Part shown: piece after piece, positions 1 to 6,391 of the stretch | How the letters are laid out: the number at the start of each line of letters is the position of its first letter | Numbering within the stretch: the stretch's first letter is position 1 | Program-made: the position numbers and the translations under genes | From: an uncultured Prevotella sp. | GTDB taxonomy: Bacteria; Bacteroidota; Bacteroidia; Bacteroidales; Bacteroidaceae | Assembly (NCBI GenBank): GCA_937901345.1 | Contig: CALCHM010000077.1 | Span: forward strand, 1-6,808 | Length of the DNA: 6,808 bases | Direction: 5' to 3' | The notes under the pieces: generated by a model | What the model saw: only the letters and a program-made list of their open reading frames with translations | The model's database searches: none | What the model was told of the DNA's origin: nothing

Positions 1-1070
1 TCCGTAGGCCAGTAGTTCATCTGGATGTTGATGTTCGTATGAATATCAGAGTTCCAGGGAGAATCTGTGCCACGGTCGTTCCAAATACCCTGCAAGTTAT
101 TGGGAGCAGCAATATCCTTACGGTTAGAGCTGATAGCGAGGTAACGACCATAGTGGAAGTAAAGTTGTTCCAAGAAGAGGTGGTCGTTGCTTGTGCTGTT
201 ACCTGCAGTGTTATTGGGGTAATAGTTGTCAATCAATGTCTTCGTGTCTACCGTAGGAGTAGTAAGACCGAGGTTAAGCGTCATGCGACCCGTGATTTCC
301 TTGAAGTTTGCCACGTGGTCAGTTTCAATAGCACTGAAGCCCTTGGTTTCAGCCTTCTCAATATCTTCCTGAATGCGTGTGTTCACATCTGCAGCAGTTT
401 CGGAAGTGAAGTAACTTGAGCTCTTCATGTCGCCATCGAAGTTAGTGCCTCCCTTAAGGTAGAAGGTTACTTCTGAAGCATTAGCAACCTTGATGCCGTA
501 CTTAGTTGTCGTTACTGTAGCATTGTCGTCAACTACCACGTGCAAGCGTGCGGCATACTCAACGGTCATCTTACCTGAGAATGAAGCAGTATTACCTTCA
601 TAAGTCACTTGACTGGCATTGATACCGCTACCAGGTTCAAGGGTGAATGTGAGGTTCAACTTATCTTCACCTTCGCTCTTGTATTGACCAGCGATGACTT
701 GGTCGGGAGCTGAGCTGAAGTACTTGCGTGTTTGCTTTGTGCCGTTCGCGTTCTTAAATTCAACGCCAGCGATACCTTCTTCAATGTCAAGGTAGCGTAC
801 ATAATCCGTAACGCCTTCGGTGTAGATGCTAGCATCGTTATTGGCGATGATGAGCGAACCGAAGTTCATGAAGGTACGGTTACCGCCACCTGCGCCAACA
901 GTATTCGCAGGACCACTCCAAAGCGTCTTTTCATTGAATTGGAGTTCTTCGTGAGCCACACCACCGAATACCATACATCCGAGTTCACCATTACCGAGAG
1001 GCAATGCGTACTCCATCCAAGGATAACCTACGCCACTTGCTTCTGCAGATGTCTTGTACCACAATGTATT
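1..1070 (-). other. GH95 alpha-L-fucosidase-type domain, truncated by window edge (residues about 1566-1921+)
   Basis: L1568-W-Y-K, Y-A-L-P-L-G-N-G-E-L-G, M1598-V-F-G-G, L-Q-F-N-E-K-T-L-W-S-G-P is the canonical opening of the GH95 N-terminal beta domain. After a linker (about 1790-1850) the helical barrel begins. N1889-N-L-Q-G-I-W and H1909-T-N-I-N-I-Q-M-N-Y-W1919 are its signature. N1911 and N1913 probably correspond to the paired asparagines that help activate water in the Bifidobacterium 1,2-alpha-L-fucosidase. The general acid Glu and the catalytic Asp fall outside the window, so an intact active site cannot be confirmed. GH95 also includes alpha-L-galactosidases. Confidence 0.88.
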
Positions 1071-4000
1071 GGGGTTCTTGGGTGTGAAGGCATTGATGCC
1101 CGTAATGTTAGAAATCTCGTGGATATACTCATCAGGGAAGTTTGTATACTCAGCTTCTTCGAGGTAGAACTGACTACCTTGGTCGCCAGTTACAGAAGGT
1201 GTATTCCAATAAGCCAAGAAGTTGCCACGCTTATTCCACCAATTATTGGTGCCTTTGCTCTTGATATAACTTGCTGTACCATCGAAGTTGAATGTTCCTT
1301 CAAAGGTAGTTGCATGCGTTGTGGCATCGAGAGCAACCATTGTTGCGCGTGCATCAGCTTCAGAACCAGTCATACCGATTACCTTAGAAAGACCAGTCGC
1401 GTAGTTGTAAATCTTATAACCGCCTTCAGTCTGTTCCTCGAACATCCAAAGTGCCTTGTTGTCCTTGGGGGCATCAGTCTTGGTGAGCAACAAGTTACCA
1501 CCATCGGTGTAACCATCACCCAAACTCAAATAACCACCGTGACCACCACGGATAGTGTAGAACTGCGTGCTTTCATCAATATAGCTGACATAGATGTTAT
1601 TACTATCAATATTAATTATAGTGAACATCTTATCAACCTCTGATGCTGTGAAGTCAGAGACTTTCAATGTAGCCTTTGTTTCAAAAGTACCACCATTTTC
1701 GTACTCTTCACCAGCATAGGTTACTGTTGCACCTTCTGTTCCCAAGATGCGAACTGTATATTCGTATGACTTAGGTACACCAACTTCAATCTTGTAGCAG
1801 TTACCATCGTCAGTTGTCGTATAATCGTTCAACTTAATACCTTCAGCCGTCTGACCTTCACCCTGTGAGTTCATGCCGTTACCGCCAAGCGCCAACTGCC
1901 AAGGGTAGTTAGGACGAGTAGCGCTCACATCGCTAAAGGTAAGCGCATCTGTAGCAGTAGCGGTATAAGTACCATCCTTAGCCACATACTTCTCTGCACC
2001 TACGCTGAAGAGGTAGTAGTTGTCACCCTTCTTTTCAATGCGGAACTGGTGGTTGGGGTTGGTCTTGTCAAGGGTTACTGAACCAACTTGAGTACCTGTG
2101 CTTGAACAAATCTTGTTGAAATCAGGATGGTAGAACAAGAATGCGCGCGTACTTTGAAGCGTATAAACCTTCTCGTTGCTGAGCTGTACCAAGTCTGTCA
2201 CGATAGGAGCATTCATATCAACAGGCTTGGGAGCAACAGTCAACGTATAGCTTGCCACCTTGTTTGAACCGTCCTTAGCAGTAGCAGTAATGGTTACTGT
2301 ACCCACCTTCTTGGGCAATACGAGACCACCTACTACAGTTGCTACTTCTTCGTCAGAAGATGTCCATATCAGAGCGGGGAAGGTAGCGTCGGCGTTTACT
2401 GCTGCCTTGAGTACCAAAGTCTTGTCTACCGTAACTTCATTTGCTTCATTTTCTGCTGTGAGGGTGATGCTGCTTACGTTCTTCTGGCTACCACTGTTGA
2501 TACCTTCAAAACCGTATACACTGCTACCAGGGAGGGTAACTGTGATAGACTCGTCGATACCATAAGCCTTACCTTCAGTGAGACCCTGAAGAGCTGCCTG
2601 ATCACCAAACGCACTGCGCAAGATGATGCTACCACTTACATTCTGAGGAATGTTGAGTGCCTGACGCAATGTGAAGGTGTAAGACTGCTCGTTGTTAGAA
2701 CCATTACGAAGTGCAAGAGAAGACTTCGTGCCGTTCCAAGCAGCCCAACCATAGATATTGCAGTTGCTGCCGTCCCAAGGATTACCACCTACCCAGTGAG
2801 CATCGGGAAGGACATCCGCATTGCGTTTCTGCCATGCGATACACTCGGAGAGATCGGCCCAGAGAGCACCACCGTTGATGCTGTTCATGAGGTCGTAGTC
2901 GTTGTAGACCTCTACCATACCTGAGCCGCAGAGGAACGCTGCGCGTAGCTCGTTACGTACGGTAAGGTAGTCTCGCTCGTCGCTTGCGGGAGGACCAAAC
3001 TTGGTGAGGATGAATCCGTGGGTCATCAAGGTGTTGATGGGGCAGATGGGTGAATTTTGCACATAGTTCTGATATACGAGACGGTCGCGGTAGGTAATCC
3101 AGTTTTCACGCTTGGTGCTGTTGTTACCTGCACGGTCGTGGTCGTTTTCCTGACGCCATGTAGCGTCGGTAATCTGATACCAGAAGGGTGAAGCCCAAGT
3201 ACCTACAGAGGTGTTGAAGAAGATGTCTTCGCGGAGTTCTTCACGCACGTACTGTTCGAGGCGGATGATACCCTCAGCATTCTCGTTACCAGTGTCGCCA
3301 GCATCGGGACCTACAGAAGAGAACTGACCAGAGATACCGTCGAACTTGAAGAATACGTAGTTATCACCCTGGTTCTTTACAAGGTTGTGGGCTGCTTTTT
3401 TGAAGGCTGCATAGTAGTCGGGGTTAGAGAGCTGCATGCCACCTTTACCATTCCAATAGGCACGACGATGATTACCGCTCGCTCCATAGCCACCTACCGG
3501 GCCGAGCCATGCACCGATGCCTGCGCCCATTTCCTTGGCTTTTACAGATATGTCGCGCATCTCGTTGGGGAAGCTCTCGTGGAAGGTCCACTCACCATAC
3601 TTGTCCCATCCGTCGTCGATGATGAATACCTCGGGTGCTATGCCATAGCGGTCATAGAGGTCGCTCTTCCAGTGAGCCAACACGTCGAGCACGTCTTCTG
3701 CCTTGGTGTTGTCGAGATGCTCGCGACCAGGGTCAGCGTTGTTACGGTTGATCTGCAACTCGTACCATGCGAGGTACATAGACATGGCACGCCAGGGCAC
3801 AGCGCGTTCACGTTCTGAATAAGCGAGGAACGAACGACGCTTCTGTGTAGAATGGATGTCCGCATTCGCTTGTGTACCATCTTGTGCAATAAGACCAACT
3901 ACAGCACCCACCTTCCATGTTTCACCAGCAGCAAGCGTTGTGTTACGACTCCAACGACCCTGGATGCCTACGATGTCGGTATTGATTACCACACCTTCCT

Positions 4001-5765
4001 TGGGAGTGTAGATCTTAGCAGTGAGCTCGCTCTTGGCGTTGATCGCTTCACTCTTGTTGTGCACGATAGCACGGATGGCATAGGTGCCTGTGTTGGGAAC
4101 GATGAAGGTGTAGGTATTCTTGTCGTGCGAACTGCCAGTATAGCCTACATGATAGTCCATGGCAGCAATGTCACCATTCGAAGCCAAGAGGTCTATACCA
4201 CCGATATAGAGCTTATTGCTTCCCTGCTTGTAGGTCAATGTCACCTCTACCTTTTGGCCCGCTACCAACTCAACGCCCTCCTTCTTGAAAGCATAGAGGT
4301 TGGGATATGTAGCCCCCGTAGCCTCCTCGACACGCTTAGCCTGGTTTGCCTCAGCCTCAGTCATCTGTACCCAAGCGTTAGCTTCAACAGTCACGGGATC
4401 GATAGTGGTAGTGAGGTTCCACTTGTCTTCTTCACCTGTAGCATCACCCACTGTGTTGTAAGCTGTAGGCGTTTCAAGACCAGCAAAAATCTTGTTGCTC
4501 ATGAGCACAGCACCACGCGTGTTACCTACCACAGCGGGAGTAGAGCCTGCTGCCTGAGTATCTACATTGTAAATCATGGGGATGATGTTGAACATATCCA
4601 CATCATTTACGCCTGTAAGTTCCATTTCTGTGCGGAGGTAGTGAGAACCATCGCGGAGCACAGCGCGCCAAACGATCGTCAACTTACTACCCTTGTAGGT
4701 GTACTCATAGTTGGCTACAATAGCCTTACCAGCATAGTGTTCAGCACCGCCGACAGCGTTATTCTTCGCTTCAAGATTCTGCAACGCCACACTCTTGAGT
4801 GTCATGGCTGATGCAGGAACATTGTCGCCGTTACCAAAAGCAACAGTGAAGGGTTCTGTGCCAGGCAAAAGATCCATAGCCTTAGAACCTGCAAAGTAGA
4901 GCGCACCGCCCATCTTTGCGAATGAAGCAGCCAACACGTTGTTGCTAAGCGTATAAACACCGTTAGACTCTGCTGACTGCGCAGTGCCTACAGCAGTCTG
5001 CTGCAAGGGATAGACTACGGCATTCGTGTAAGAAGCACTCACTGTCTGGTTAGGAATCGTTGCGAAATACACATTCACAGTGCCCTTCACATCGTCGATA
5101 GACACAGCAGCAAACTGTCCGTCGGGAGCAACCACAGTGATGTCGCCCTTCTTTAAAGAACCTTCAGTTGTGTAAGTCTCACCATTGCTGTAGGTGTTCT
5201 CGCCAATCTTGATGGTCTGACCACCTTCAATGTTGATGGTATACGTTTTCTTTTCAACATAAACGTCCAAACCAGTAACTGTTATGTTACCATTGGTCTG
5301 ATTAACTTGGTCACCATCCTTACCTGCGTTACATACGAAATAACGCAAAGTGTAGTCACCTGCAACTACATTAGATAATGTGTACGTGTTGTCACTGTGG
5401 CTACCACCTGTAGTACCATGGTGATAATCTGAAGCAACAACTGCACCACTGGCATTGATAAGGTCAACACCAAGGATGTTCAACTTGTGGCTGCCACTAG
5501 AAAACACGAACATAACTGTAGCAGTACCATTGCTTGGCGCAGTTACTGCCGTTTCAGCCAATCGCACGGTACCTTTACCACCATGCGCATTCGTGAGAAT
5601 GGTAGCCACCCCTGCCGGATAATTGGCAGAAGGCACATCCGTTGTCCCCCAGGGGGCAACAGGACTATCCGTCCACTGTTGCGTGATGTCCGCCCACGCC
5701 ACATTGCACACCAATCCTAATAGGAAAAGGCACAACATGCTTTTGGATAAAAGAAATCGTTTCAT
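1..5765 (-). CDS. Secreted multi-domain glycoside hydrolase: GH-D (melibiase-like) plus GH95 (alpha-L-fucosidase-like), 3' end outside window
   Basis: One uninterrupted frame begins with ATG at 5765 and remains open at base 1: 1921 complete residues plus two bases of the next codon. This start is chosen because it gives a complete signal peptide and follows an A-rich leader and a TAACTTTG box. The N-terminal enzyme unit has DDGW (717-720) and KFDG (807-810), typical of clan GH-D alpha-galactosidase-type barrels. The C-terminal unit opens like GH95 (LWYK at 1568; MVFGG at 1598-1602) and reaches HTNINIQMNYW (1909-1919). Between them lie a BIG2 domain and two ricin/trefoil-like regions. The protein is probably exported and active in the periplasm or at the cell surface. 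Family knowledge suggests removal of an alpha-Gal/GalNAc-type residue by the first unit and alpha-L-fucose (or L-galactose) by the second. Roughly 400 GH95 residues, and any C-terminal sorting domain, lie beyond the window. No neighbouring gene is visible. Enzyme classes are fairly sure; substrates are inferred. Confidence 0.93.
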   Translation of the reverse strand, partial: MKRFLLSKSMLCLFLLGLVCNVAWADITQQWTDSPVAPWGTTDVPSANYPAGVATILTNAHGGKGTVRLAETAVTAPSNGTATVMFVFSSGSHKLNILGVDLINASGAVVASDYHHGTTGGSHSDNTYTLSNVVAGDYTLRYFVCNAGKDGDQVNQTNGNITVTGLDVYVEKKTYTINIEGGQTIKIGENTYSNGETYTTEGSLKKGDITVVAPDGQFAAVSIDDVKGTVNVYFATIPNQTVSASYTNAVVYPLQQTAVGTAQSAESNGVYTLSNNVLAASFAKMGGALYFAGSKAMDLLPGTEPFTVAFGNGDNVPASAMTLKSVALQNLEAKNNAVGGAEHYAGKAIVANYEYTYKGSKLTIVWRAVLRDGSHYLRTEMELTGVNDVDMFNIIPMIYNVDTQAAGSTPAVVGNTRGAVLMSNKIFAGLETPTAYNTVGDATGEEDKWNLTTTIDPVTVEANAWVQMTEAEANQAKRVEEATGATYPNLYAFKKEGVELVAGQKVEVTLTYKQGSNKLYIGGIDLLASNGDIAAMDYHVGYTGSSHDKNTYTFIVPNTGTYAIRAIVHNKSEAINAKSELTAKIYTPKEGVVINTDIVGIQGRWSRNTTLAAGETWKVGAVVGLIAQDGTQANADIHSTQKRRSFLAYSERERAVPWRAMSMYLAWYELQINRNNADPGREHLDNTKAEDVLDVLAHWKSDLYDRYGIAPEVFIIDDGWDKYGEWTFHESFPNEMRDISVKAKEMGAGIGAWLGPVGGYGASGNHRRAYWNGKGGMQLSNPDYYAAFKKAAHNLVKNQGDNYVFFKFDGISGQFSSVGPDAGDTGNENAEGIIRLEQYVREELREDIFFNTSVGTWASPFWYQITDATWRQENDHDRAGNNSTKRENWITYRDRLVYQNYVQNSPICPINTLMTHGFILTKFGPPASDERDYLTVRNELRAAFLCGSGMVEVYNDYDLMNSINGGALWADLSECIAWQKRNADVLPDAHWVGGNPWDGSNCNIYGWAAWNGTKSSLALRNGSNNEQSYTFTLRQALNIPQNVSGSIILRSAFGDQAALQGLTEGKAYGIDESITVTLPGSSVYGFEGINSGSQKNVSSITLTAENEANEVTVDKTLVLKAAVNADATFPALIWTSSDEEVATVVGGLVLPKKVGTVTITATAKDGSNKVASYTLTVAPKPVDMNAPIVTDLVQLSNEKVYTLQSTRAFLFYHPDFNKICSSTGTQVGSVTLDKTNPNHQFRIEKKGDNYYLFSVGAEKYVAKDGTYTATATDALTFSDVSATRPNYPWQLALGGNGMNSQGEGQTAEGIKLNDYTTTDDGNCYKIEVGVPKSYEYTVRILGTEGATVTYAGEEYENGGTFETKATLKVSDFTASEVDKMFTIINIDSNNIYVSYIDESTQFYTIRGGHGGYLSLGDGYTDGGNLLLTKTDAPKDNKALWMFEEQTEGGYKIYNYATGLSKVIGMTGSEADARATMVALDATTHATTFEGTFNFDGTASYIKSKGTNNWWNKRGNFLAYWNTPSVTGDQGSQFYLEEAEYTNFPDEYIHEISNITGINAFTPKNPNTLWYKTSAEASGVGYPWMEYALPLGNGELGCMVFGGVAHEELQFNEKTLWSGPANTVGAGGGNRTFMNFGSLIIANNDASIYTEGVTDYVRYLDIEEGIAGVEFKNANGTKQTRKYFSSAPDQVIAGQYKSEGEDKLNLTFTLEPGSGINASQVTYEGNTASFSGKMTVEYAARLHVVVDDNATVTTTKYGIKVANASEVTFYLKGGTNFDGDMKSSSYFTSETAADVNTRIQEDIEKAETKGFSAIETDHVANFKEITGRMTLNLGLTTPTVDTKTLIDNYYPNNTAGNSTSNDHLFLEQLYFHYGRYLAISSNRKDIAAPNNLQGIWNDRGTDSPWNSDIHTNINIQMNYWPT
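1146..1574 (-). other. Ricin/beta-trefoil-like region 2 (residues about 1398-1540)
   Basis: The region runs from about Q1401-F-Y-T-I-R through G-G-Y-L-S-L-G-D-G, A-L-W-M-F-E-E, G-Y-K-I-Y-N and W-W-N-K-R-G to Q-F-Y1534-L-E-E. The repeated 'YxI / YLS / WxFE / GYKIYN' pattern is that of lectin-like modules attached to secreted hydrolases. It directly precedes GH95 and may present that domain to glycans, which is inference. Confidence 0.5.
1578..1769 (-). repeat. Protein module B, copy 2 (residues about 1333-1396)
   Basis: Y1336-T-V-R-I, then Y1355-x-N-G-x-T-F, T1363, L1367-K and D1371-F-T repeat the arrangement of residues 175-210 with a two-residue insertion. It lies between the two trefoil-like regions, so module B is used twice at distant places in one protein. 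Confidence 0.55.
1773..2192 (-). other. Ricin/beta-trefoil-like region 1 (residues about 1192-1331)
   Basis: The segment opens with Q1194-L-S-N-E-K-V-Y1201-T-L and continues with F-L-F-Y-H, F-R-I-E-K-K-G-D, Y-L-F-S-V-G and W-Q-L-A-L-G-G. This is the alternation of short beta strands, aromatic residues and glycine turns seen in ricin-type or lectin-like modules of gut Bacteroidales enzymes. A sugar-binding role is inferred. No QxW triplet set is clear enough to prove the fold. Confidence 0.5.
2232..2477 (-). other. BIG2 (bacterial Ig-like group 2) domain (residues about 1097-1178)
   Basis: Residues SSITLTAEN (1098 on), a hydrophobic LVLKAAV strand, W1134-T-S-S-D, EVATV, then a K-x-GTVTITATAKDGS ending and TLTVAP (about 1173-1179) follow the classic BIG2 pattern. 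In secreted Bacteroidetes hydrolases such domains usually act as rigid spacers or surface-interaction modules. Here it separates the GH-D unit from the binding-type modules and GH95. Confidence 0.85.
2496..5048 (-). other. Clan GH-D melibiase/alpha-galactosidase-like catalytic unit (residues about 240-1090)
   Basis: Residues about 240-620 form an N-terminal beta part, interrupted by module A copy 2. The barrel begins around the SERERAVPWR segment (about 650-659) and W658. FIIDDGWD (714-721) matches the DDGW substrate-binding motif of GH36/GH27-type enzymes. YVFFKFDG (803-810) places D809 as the likely nucleophile (family pattern K-x-D). WRQENDHD (870-877) lies where these enzymes carry the general acid/base; D875 or D877 is my best candidate, with E873 as an alternative. 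NADVLPDAHW (982-991) is a C-terminal hallmark I associate with Bacteroidetes members often labelled alpha-galactosidase or 'enterotoxin'. Residues about 1000-1090 are a beta-rich C-terminal part. Expected activity is hydrolysis of alpha-D-galactosides or alpha-N-acetylgalactosaminides; the exact CAZy family is uncertain. Confidence 0.8.
4008..4253 (-). repeat. Protein module A, copy 2, nested in the GH-D unit (residues about 505-586)
   Basis: K518-L-x-I-x-G-I-D525-L, D537-Y-H-x-G and H547-x-x-N-T-Y-T553 repeat the copy-1 pattern in identical spacing, followed by G560-x-Y562-x-x-R565-x-x-V568-x-N570. The copy sits between W449-N-L and the G-R-W605 segment, which both read as parts of the GH-D N-terminal beta region. 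It therefore seems inserted into a host domain rather than strung between domains. Confidence 0.75.
5061..5252 (-). repeat. Protein module B, copy 1 (residues about 172-235)
   Basis: This short segment starts at Y175-T-I-N-I and contains Y192-x-N-G-x-T, T200, L204-K and D208-x-T, ending near VNVYF (230-234). It resembles residues 1336-1395. Over the 19 columns Y192-T210 against Y1355-T1373, 9 are identical. It looks like a small all-beta spacer or adhesion module. No function can be named. Confidence 0.6.
5256..5528 (-). repeat. Protein module A, copy 1 (residues about 80-170)
   Basis: This predicted beta-rich module contains K94-L, G99-V-D-L, D113-Y-H-x-G and H123-x-x-N-T-Y-T129. It matches a second copy at residues 505-586 with a constant offset of 424 residues. 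By eye, 25 of 53 columns (94-146 against 518-570) are identical without a gap. I do not recognise a named family with certainty. Its place directly behind the signal peptide suggests a carbohydrate-binding or structural beta-sandwich role, which is inference. Confidence 0.75.
5691..5765 (-). other. Signal peptide (residues 1-25)
   Basis: The first 25 residues show a basic start (MKR), a hydrophobic core (MLCLFLLGLV) and an AWA|D site fitting signal peptidase I. Two cysteines (C12, C20) are present, but the residues before C20 (GLV) do not form a lipobox, so a soluble or T9SS-type exported protein is favoured over a lipoprotein. A T9SS C-terminal domain, if there is one, would lie outside the window. 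Confidence 0.85.
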
Positions 5766-5822
5766 TTCTTAAATTGATTTAGTTAATGAGTAATTATTTA
5801 ATTGTTTTTAAGACATTCGGAG

Positions 5823-5853
5823 CAAAGTTAGTAAATATTTGTGAAAATACATA
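5823..5853 (-). promoter_or_regulatory. Promoter of the hydrolase gene (Bacteroidetes type)
   Basis: On the minus strand a perfect TAnnTTTG -7 box, TAACTTTG, lies at 5830-5823. Nineteen bases upstream is TATG (5853-5850), a 3 of 4 match to the TTTG -33 box. Transcription would start near 5816 and give a leader of about 50 nt, A/T-rich and without a Shine-Dalgarno sequence, as usual in Bacteroidetes. Confidence 0.6.
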
Positions 5854-5868
5854 AGTTTGGTAACTTTG
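5838..5868 (+). promoter_or_regulatory. Divergent rightward promoter facing the repeat block
   Basis: On the plus strand TTTG (5838-5841), a 19-base spacer and TAACTTTG (5861-5868) match the Bacteroides consensus TTTG-N19-21-TAnnTTTG completely, better than the gene's own promoter. A start near 5875 would transcribe into the repeats. No ORF of convincing quality follows, so the product, if any, would be non-coding. Confidence 0.45.
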
Positions 5869-5894
5869 GGTGGCAAAAAAATATTAAAATCACT

Positions 5895-5929
5895 GAACGA
5901 GGAACGAGGAACGAGGAACGATGAACGTT
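5895..5929 (+). repeat. Heptamer tandem repeat GAACGAG
   Basis: Three exact GAACGAG units (5895-5915) are followed by GAACGAT and GAACGTT. The stretch after them (to about 5970) continues with loosely related GTTGA-type words. A lone GAACGAG recurs at 6012-6018. No coding potential is seen. Confidence 0.85.
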
Positions 5930-5979
5930 GAGGGTTGAACGTTGAATGATGAGAGTTTAGGGTTGAGAGAGGGTGTCTT

Positions 5980-6011
5980 GTTCTGAAGTTCTGAGGTTCT
6001 GAAGTTCTGAT
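5980..6011 (+). repeat. Octamer tandem repeat GTTCTGA(A/G/T)
   Basis: Four contiguous octamers, GTTCTGAA, GTTCTGAG, GTTCTGAA and GTTCTGAT, fill 5980-6011 and run directly into GAACGAG. It is a simple-sequence tract likely to vary in copy number by replication slippage. Confidence 0.85.
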
Positions 6012-6065
6012 GAACGAGGAAGGTTGAGAGTTGAGAGATTGCCATGCGGAAAAAACTTTGCGAAT

Positions 6066-6081
6066 CTTTGCGCCTTAGCGT
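6066..6081 (+). repeat. Left copy of CTTTGCG...TTAGCGT element
   Basis: CTTTGCGCCTTAGCGT here recurs as CTTTGCGCCCCTTAGCGT at 6662-6679, in the same orientation just beyond the second tandem array. The two copies bracket the arrays. Similar words are scattered in intergenic DNA of many bacteria, from general memory. Confidence 0.6.
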
Positions 6082-6132
6082 GAAGTCAACGAATAATTAG
6101 CATGTGCTTTCGGAGTTCATTGTTGTGAAAAC

Positions 6133-6379
6133 GTGAAAATGGTAGCGAAAAAAGAAAATGCATTTTCACCCTGCGTGAGTGTCAATTTCCAAATGGAAAA
6201 TGCATTTTTACCCTGCGTGAAAATGATGGCGAAAAAAGAAAATGCATTTTTACCCTGAGTGAGAGTCGATTTCCAAATGGAAAATGCATTTTTACCCTGA
6301 GTGAAAATGGTGGCGAAAAAAGAAAAAGCATTTTCACCCTGCGTGAGAGTCGATTTCCAAATAGAAAATGCATTTTTAC
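6133..6379 (+). repeat. Tandem array 1: 84-bp period made of two 42-bp half-units, three copies
   Basis: The element beginning GTGAAAATGG(T)(A/G)GCG recurs at 6133, 6217 and 6301, exactly 84 bp apart. Each 84-bp unit splits into two 42-bp halves that share the palindrome AAAATGCATTTT followed by (C/T)ACCCTG. Palindromes lie at 6154, 6196, 6238, 6280, 6322 (one base changed) and 6364, all 42 bp apart. Second halves contain TTTCC-AAAT-GGAAA (for example 6186-6199), and the first unit also has GTGAAAATG (6133-6141) paired to CATTTTCAC (6161-6169). Because 42 is divisible by three, frames stay open on both strands, but no start context or compositional sign supports a gene. Confidence 0.92.
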
Positions 6380-6391
6380 GATAATAAAATC

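Noticed and set aside
732..1643. 303-residue open frame on the plus strand
   Set aside because: It lies wholly antisense to the GH95 and trefoil-like parts of the hydrolase, shows no recognisable domain and is rich in Cys, Ile, Thr and Val, as expected of a complement-strand shadow.
3852..4811. 319-residue open frame on the plus strand
   Set aside because: It is antisense to the GH-D N-terminal part, which is clearly coding with conserved motifs. No domain or ribosome-binding context supports it.
5691..5765. Lipoprotein signal peptide with C20 as the lipidated cysteine
   Set aside because: Residues before C20 are GLV, with valine directly before the cysteine, which does not fit a lipobox. 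AWA|D downstream is a good signal peptidase I site.
5823..5868. Invertible promoter switch flanked by inverted repeats
   Set aside because: The 8-bp inverted pair is fully explained by two divergent -7 boxes, and the 30-bp spacer is short for a recombinase-inverted segment. No invertase gene is in the window.
6182..6373. Minus-strand 63-residue frame with 14-residue repeats (RVKMHF-type)
   Set aside because: The periodic peptide follows automatically from a 42-bp DNA period. No promoter or start context was found, and the start and stop both lie within the array.
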